DNA of 17,121 bases. Origin: Flavobacterium psychrophilum (GTDB lineage Bacteria; Bacteroidota; Bacteroidia; Flavobacteriales; Flavobacteriaceae). The notes under the pieces were generated by a model. That model worked only from the letters and a program-made list of their open reading frames with translations, had not been told where the DNA came from and ran no database searches. Each line of letters starts with the position of its first letter. Within the stretch, counting starts at the first letter, position 1. Both the position numbers and the translations under genes were made by a program. The stretch is taken from the NCBI GenBank assembly GCA_003243255.1, contig QFQM01000095.1, positions 1-17,121 of the forward strand. Direction: 5' to 3'. Positions 13,697 through 17,121 of the stretch are shown here, in pieces.

Positions 13697-13948
13697 TATA
13701 GCTTGATGTTCTGATGATAAAAATACCCAATTGCTTCACCTTGATCGTATGTAATGATAATCTCTATGAAGCCATTTCAGGAATGACATATCACGCGTAA
13801 CCTAGTAAAAAAATCAGATAACTCACATAGGATTTAAAACAAAGACAAATAAAATCTACTTAGAATGTAAAAAATTACTGGAATTTTATATGAGAATTTA
13901 AGAATTTTGATCTGAAAGATTACTGTTAGTGACAATCAGCTAAAGAAC
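13697..13948. other. Intergenic spacer without a convincing gene
   Basis: About 250 nt of AT-rich sequence between convergent genes. The only protein-like trace is on the minus strand at 13776-13684: 30 codons between stops, reading NGFIEIIITYDQGEA then IGYFYHQNIKLYKF, with its stop inside the terminator stem. It has no start codon and may be the tail of a decayed gene or chance. No RNA gene or further repeat was recognised. Confidence 0.5.
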
Positions 13949-14845
13949 TTATTTTTTTATATCGTAGCCTATCCTAACATCTAACTTCTGAGCTTCACGG
14001 ATAAAACATACCTGTAAATAGTCATTGATTCCCAATCTATAGTTGCATGATGCGTAGAACAAATCTCTTTCTACCGAACGTAAAGTTGCTGTCCCCAGTG
14101 TATTGATTAAGCCATATTTATTATACTCATTGGCAGTAAGACAGGGATATGGATGATTTTGTAATTCTATTAAATATGGGGCTACAAAATCAATTTCGAC
14201 CGGAGTAATATCTTCATATCTACAATAGCTGATAATCTCGTCTTCCCGCTGATGCAATGCCAACCAAATAAAAGCGACCTCACTATAATTTAAGCGTTTT
14301 AAATTGACATTTTTGCATAAGTCGACCAGTACTTCAGGATCCGGAAGAAAATCGTAATAAAGCCATACTTGAAAGGAATTTTTTACTAATAATGAGTAAT
14401 TGTCGATGAAATACTTTCGCACTATATCAGGAAATCGAATTAAAAGCTCTTTTAAATATTTACCTTCTACAGTATGTATTCTGTAGGTTTCTGTATTTTT
14501 TGATTTCTCTATAAAATCTCTTGCATCCCGGGTTAGGTAACTACTAGTAATGATAACGAGATGATCAGCATTTTCAGCCCTCGCCCAAGCGATTTTTTCC
14601 ATTATGTCTGTTACAGCCACACCACTGCTATACTTTTTACATTCAAAAAACCATTTTTCGTCAAATTGATGTACTAAAGAATTATATTTTGTCTGCAATG
14701 CCTCAATATCCCGTCCATTATCTGCTCCGCCCTGTCTCCATTTAAGCGAATGAAATTGAAACTTTGTAATTAAGTCAAAACACAGTTCTTCGAATTGTTT
14801 CCATTCGATATTATTAAAATCAATATCATCTTCGTTATATTCCAT
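13949..14845 (-). CDS. ABC-3C effector: Mrr-type PDDEXK nuclease with C-terminal helical domain
   Basis: A 298-residue protein. The N-terminal domain (about 12-145) is an Mrr-like restriction endonuclease: WKQFEELCFDLI (helix with Glu19/Glu20), GGADNGRDIEA with Asp46, WFFECKKYSSG with Glu68-x-Lys70, then DHLVIITSSYLTRDARDF and HTVEGKYLKELL. All PDDEXK core residues are present, so DNA cleavage is plausible. The C-terminal half (about 150-298) has no motif I know as an enzyme; by position it corresponds to the ABC-3C C-terminal adaptor domain. It begins 8 nt after the ABC ATPase gene and ends the operon. Inference: it is the toxic or DNA-cutting arm released or directed by the ATPase when invading DNA is sensed. 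Alternative: a stand-alone methyl-directed restriction enzyme, less likely given the operon. No methyltransferase is seen nearby. Confidence 0.82.
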   Translation of the reverse strand: MEYNEDDIDFNNIEWKQFEELCFDLITKFQFHSLKWRQGGADNGRDIEALQTKYNSLVHQFDEKWFFECKKYSSGVAVTDIMEKIAWARAENADHLVIITSSYLTRDARDFIEKSKNTETYRIHTVEGKYLKELLIRFPDIVRKYFIDNYSLLVKNSFQVWLYYDFLPDPEVLVDLCKNVNLKRLNYSEVAFIWLALHQREDEIISYCRYEDITPVEIDFVAPYLIELQNHPYPCLTANEYNKYGLINTLGTATLRSVERDLFYASCNYRLGINDYLQVCFIREAQKLDVRIGYDIKK

Positions 14846-14853
14846 TACAGTTA

Positions 14854-16662
14854 TTATTGATTCACAGGTATAAATCCGTACCTTCCATTCGAAGTTTGCT
14901 TAGTAAATGTTATGAGGTTGATTTTATCTAAAACATCAGATGGCGGTTCTTCATTTTCTAAGATTATAGTTTGCATAATTTTTGTATTATCAGCAACATA
15001 CCTATAAAAATCCATTGCTAAATCAATTGTAATCCCTTCATTTTCAGCTTTTGGTTTCCGATAGGTTACCAGTGGTGAATCCATTATGCAAGGACCTATA
15101 CTATATTCCTTATCATAGAGTAATTCCTGCAACGCGATCAGGAAAGATGCATAAGTTATAGCTCTAATTCCCTTACCTGCAAGTTCTCTATCCTCGCCCG
15201 AGATCACAAAGTCATTTTTTGACTCGCTAAAAGTTACATGAGTCACATCCTCAAAATTGAACCCTTCTAAAACATTCTTTAGTATTCCTGACAATACCTC
15301 AACCTGTGATGTCAGAAGTCCCCCAAAGTTGCCTTCGCCTTGTTTCGTTAAACTATTAGCAAGCACATTTTTTTGCTGCTGTAAAGAATCAATTTTCTCT
15401 TTTATAAAAACAACCTTTAATAGATTGATTTTGGCTGAATTCAATTCTGATATTTTGGCAAACAATTCCTCCATTTCCTTTACAACACCATTCTCTAAGA
15501 GATCTGTAACATCGCCTAATGATTCTTCTAGTTTTTCAATTTCTACGTTAATAACCATATTTTCTTCAAGAATTATGGCATCTGCTTTACTTACCTCATC
15601 TAAAAGTTTTTGGATTTTCTGGATTTCAGAATTACAGGCTGCAATTACCAATGAAACATTTTCATCGTGCTCCTTACAATCCATAGGTTTAGAACAGACA
15701 GGGCATGGCCCAGATTCTTCTGTTGTACCAAGTAGATAACTTGCTTCTATAGTACTGTTTAATCTTTCGGAGTCAATCAGATATTGGCTCTTAAGAATAC
15801 TACTACGCTTAAGCAACTCCTCGTTGTAAATTACATTTCCTCTTAATTCAGAGATTTTTTTAGCTATCCCATTCCTATTTGAATCCAGTTCAAAAAAATT
15901 ATTCTTTAAATCTGCATGCCTTGCATTGGCATCAACAATAGCCCCATCAATGCGCTGAATCATCAGTTGTGCTTCTGCGTTTTCGGAAAAAGTATGTAAT
16001 TCCTTGGTTTCTGTGTAAATAAGTTCTGTTAATAAGTGAATCTTACCATTTCTGTACTTAACTTCATCTTTACTAAGTTCTTCAATAACATCACTGTCGT
16101 CACGGCCTGTTATCAGCAACTTAAAGGTACTTTTCTCTTCTGTGGCGCTCGTGTGTTGACCAGAAAGAATTGGTGAACCATCTGTAATGATGCTGTTTTC
16201 ATCAACCATCATGAAACGTGCAACGTCTCTAAAAGAAATATCCCTGGTTTTTCCTTTAGCGTTCTTCCTTATTTTCCTTCCGTAGAGATTATTCAGTTCA
16301 AGAAGAAATCCAGAGATGGTTTCAGTATCACCTGCTTTATGTTTACGGCTTAGTTTTCTTTTTCCTTCAACCATCCTTGATGATACAAAAATAGCTCCAC
16401 CCTTTAAATCGCTTGTTAAAACATACTGTATACCTTCATAAGATAATATTGTCAACTCAAGTGTTCTGTAAGCTTCCGCTTGAGTTATAGCTTTAGGTTT
16501 TTTTGACGACCCAAGCATGTAATTAATACATTGGTAAATATATGATTTTCCAGTACCGGTAGGTCCTGCTATAATGTTAAGTCCTTTTTCGAAAGTAATT
16601 ATTGCCGGTTCAACTTCTAAACCAGACAATCTCAATTCTTTAATGATATAGCTCGATGTCAC
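14854..16662 (-). CDS. SMC/Rad50-like ABC ATPase with zinc-hook motif (ABC-3C ATPase)
   Basis: A 602-residue ATPase. Walker A is GPTGTGKS (33-40) near the N-terminus, after the strand IITFEKGLNIIA. Two coiled-coil arms (about 195-305 and 335-440) flank a hinge with CPVC (Cys320, Cys323) and a further Cys329/His332, resembling the Rad50 zinc hook. The C-terminal ATPase half has a signature-like AGKGIRAITYASFLIAL (495-511) and Walker B CIMDSPL with Asp528; the residue after it is Ser, where SMC/Rad50 proteins usually have the catalytic Glu. About 600 residues is short for Rad50 (over 800). It starts 2 nt after the middle component and ends 8 nt before the nuclease gene. Known: such ATPases form the core of ABC-three-component conflict systems. 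Inference: it binds or scans DNA and gates the nuclease. Confidence 0.87.
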   Translation of the reverse strand: MTSSYIIKELRLSGLEVEPAIITFEKGLNIIAGPTGTGKSYIYQCINYMLGSSKKPKAITQAEAYRTLELTILSYEGIQYVLTSDLKGGAIFVSSRMVEGKRKLSRKHKAGDTETISGFLLELNNLYGRKIRKNAKGKTRDISFRDVARFMMVDENSIITDGSPILSGQHTSATEEKSTFKLLITGRDDSDVIEELSKDEVKYRNGKIHLLTELIYTETKELHTFSENAEAQLMIQRIDGAIVDANARHADLKNNFFELDSNRNGIAKKISELRGNVIYNEELLKRSSILKSQYLIDSERLNSTIEASYLLGTTEESGPCPVCSKPMDCKEHDENVSLVIAACNSEIQKIQKLLDEVSKADAIILEENMVINVEIEKLEESLGDVTDLLENGVVKEMEELFAKISELNSAKINLLKVVFIKEKIDSLQQQKNVLANSLTKQGEGNFGGLLTSQVEVLSGILKNVLEGFNFEDVTHVTFSESKNDFVISGEDRELAGKGIRAITYASFLIALQELLYDKEYSIGPCIMDSPLVTYRKPKAENEGITIDLAMDFYRYVADNTKIMQTIILENEEPPSDVLDKINLITFTKQTSNGRYGFIPVNQ

Positions 16663-16664
16663 TA

Positions 16665-17121
16665 TTATATAATTTCAAGATTAAATTCATTTTTTCCAAG
16701 CTCGATACTTGAATTTACAATCCGTTGAAGTTCACTGCTATTCATGTGACCGAAGTTATCAATTAACCAGGTTGAACGTTCAAGTAAAGCTGTAGTATAT
16801 ACTTCACTTAAACCTTCTATAAATGGCAAGGCGTATTCAGTTGCACAGTACTCAATTCCATATTTCTGAAAAACTGTTTGTATTAAGCCTCTACTACAAT
16901 ATAAATCCAACCCCTCCTGCAAAAGAGTTCTCCGAACAAATAGCTCCCCCTGCCTGTTGGGTACAGCAGCATGTAAACTACTGACTCCTTTATCAATATC
17001 AGCGGAATGGACTATCATATAATCATAGAACACCAATCGATCTAGATCATAACGTTCGGGAAATCCTGAAGCTAATATGACTAACATTCGTAGTCCGGTC
17101 TCTATAGCATTATTAAAAGGA
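16665..17121 (-). CDS. ABC-3C middle component (MC2-like), 5' end outside window
   Basis: The frame is open up to the right edge without a stop. An ATG exists at 17087, but the 11 codons upstream, PFNNAIETGLR, belong to the protein: together with MLVILASGFPERYDLDRLVFYDYMIVHS they form the conserved start of the family, so the real start is beyond 17121. Other features: SLHAAVPNRQGELFVRR, LLQEGLDLYCSRGLI, IEYCATEYALPFIEGL and YTTALLERSTWLID. It is a small (150-170 residue) mostly helical protein, possibly a winged-helix-like fold, with no enzymatic motif. Known: this pattern is that of the middle component of ABC-three-component systems, thought to bridge ATPase and effector. The ATPase gene follows 2 nt later, so stoichiometric coexpression is expected. 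Confidence 0.78.
   Translation of the reverse strand, partial: PFNNAIETGLRMLVILASGFPERYDLDRLVFYDYMIVHSADIDKGVSSLHAAVPNRQGELFVRRTLLQEGLDLYCSRGLIQTVFQKYGIEYCATEYALPFIEGLSEVYTTALLERSTWLIDNFGHMNSSELQRIVNSSIELGKNEFNLEII

Noticed and set aside
15257..15739. Plus-strand frame of 160 codons
   Set aside because: Antisense to the coiled-coil part of the ABC ATPase; its Ser/Thr/Phe-rich composition is the usual shadow of such a gene.
17087..17121. ATG at 17087 as the start of the middle-component gene
   Set aside because: The frame stays open to the window edge and the upstream residues PFNNAIETGLR fit the conserved N-terminus of the family.

Overview
The window looks like a chromosomal segment of a member of the Bacteroidota, most probably a Flavobacterium-like species. 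The evidence is a SusC/SusD pair, lipoproteins with acidic residues directly after the lipid-attachment cysteine, promoter elements of the Bacteroidota type (TTG ... TAnnTTTG), a tmRNA encoding the tag GENNYALAA, AT-rich spacers, and weak Shine-Dalgarno sequences. No database search was possible; all family names come from reading motifs by eye.

Region 1 (1-9178, all minus strand) is a polysaccharide utilization locus. A membrane-spanning transcription regulator (periplasmic propeller, Y_Y_Y domain, one membrane helix, cytoplasmic LuxR-type HTH, no kinase) lies upstream of an operon encoding a SusC-like TonB-dependent transporter, a SusD-like glycan-binding lipoprotein, a LamG-fold lipoprotein (probable surface glycan-binding protein) and a lipoprotein of the PF10091/GH144 glucoamylase/endo-beta-1,2-glucanase type that runs off the left edge. 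The GH144-like enzyme suggests a beta-1,2-glucan or related glucan as substrate. The susC promoter lacks a visible -33 element and has overlapping dyads there, as expected for an activator-dependent promoter.

Region 2 (9179-11150) is core genome. It holds a LYS1-like saccharopine dehydrogenase family gene (minus) and the ssrA tmRNA gene (plus), transcribed divergently from two promoters that can be read in the sequence. Each transcript ends in a clear intrinsic terminator. The dehydrogenase terminator includes its last codons, and its T-tract runs into the probable promoter of the PUL regulator.

Region 3 (from about 11046 to beyond the right edge) looks like an integrated element inserted at the 3' end of the tmRNA gene. 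A 315-bp spacer carries five TGCAC/GTGCA motifs (candidate integrase arm sites), followed by a Bacteroidota-type tyrosine recombinase, a DUF1016/YhcG PDDEXK nuclease gene with a 27-bp palindrome inside its reading frame, a 21-bp-stem bidirectional terminator, and a convergent operon of three genes. These three are a middle component (5' end beyond the window), an SMC/Rad50-like ABC ATPase with a CPVC zinc-hook motif, and an Mrr-type PDDEXK nuclease with an extra C-terminal domain. Together they match the layout of ABC-three-component (ABC-3C) conflict systems, which were predicted computationally; this is the most interesting feature of the window and a good candidate phage-defence module.
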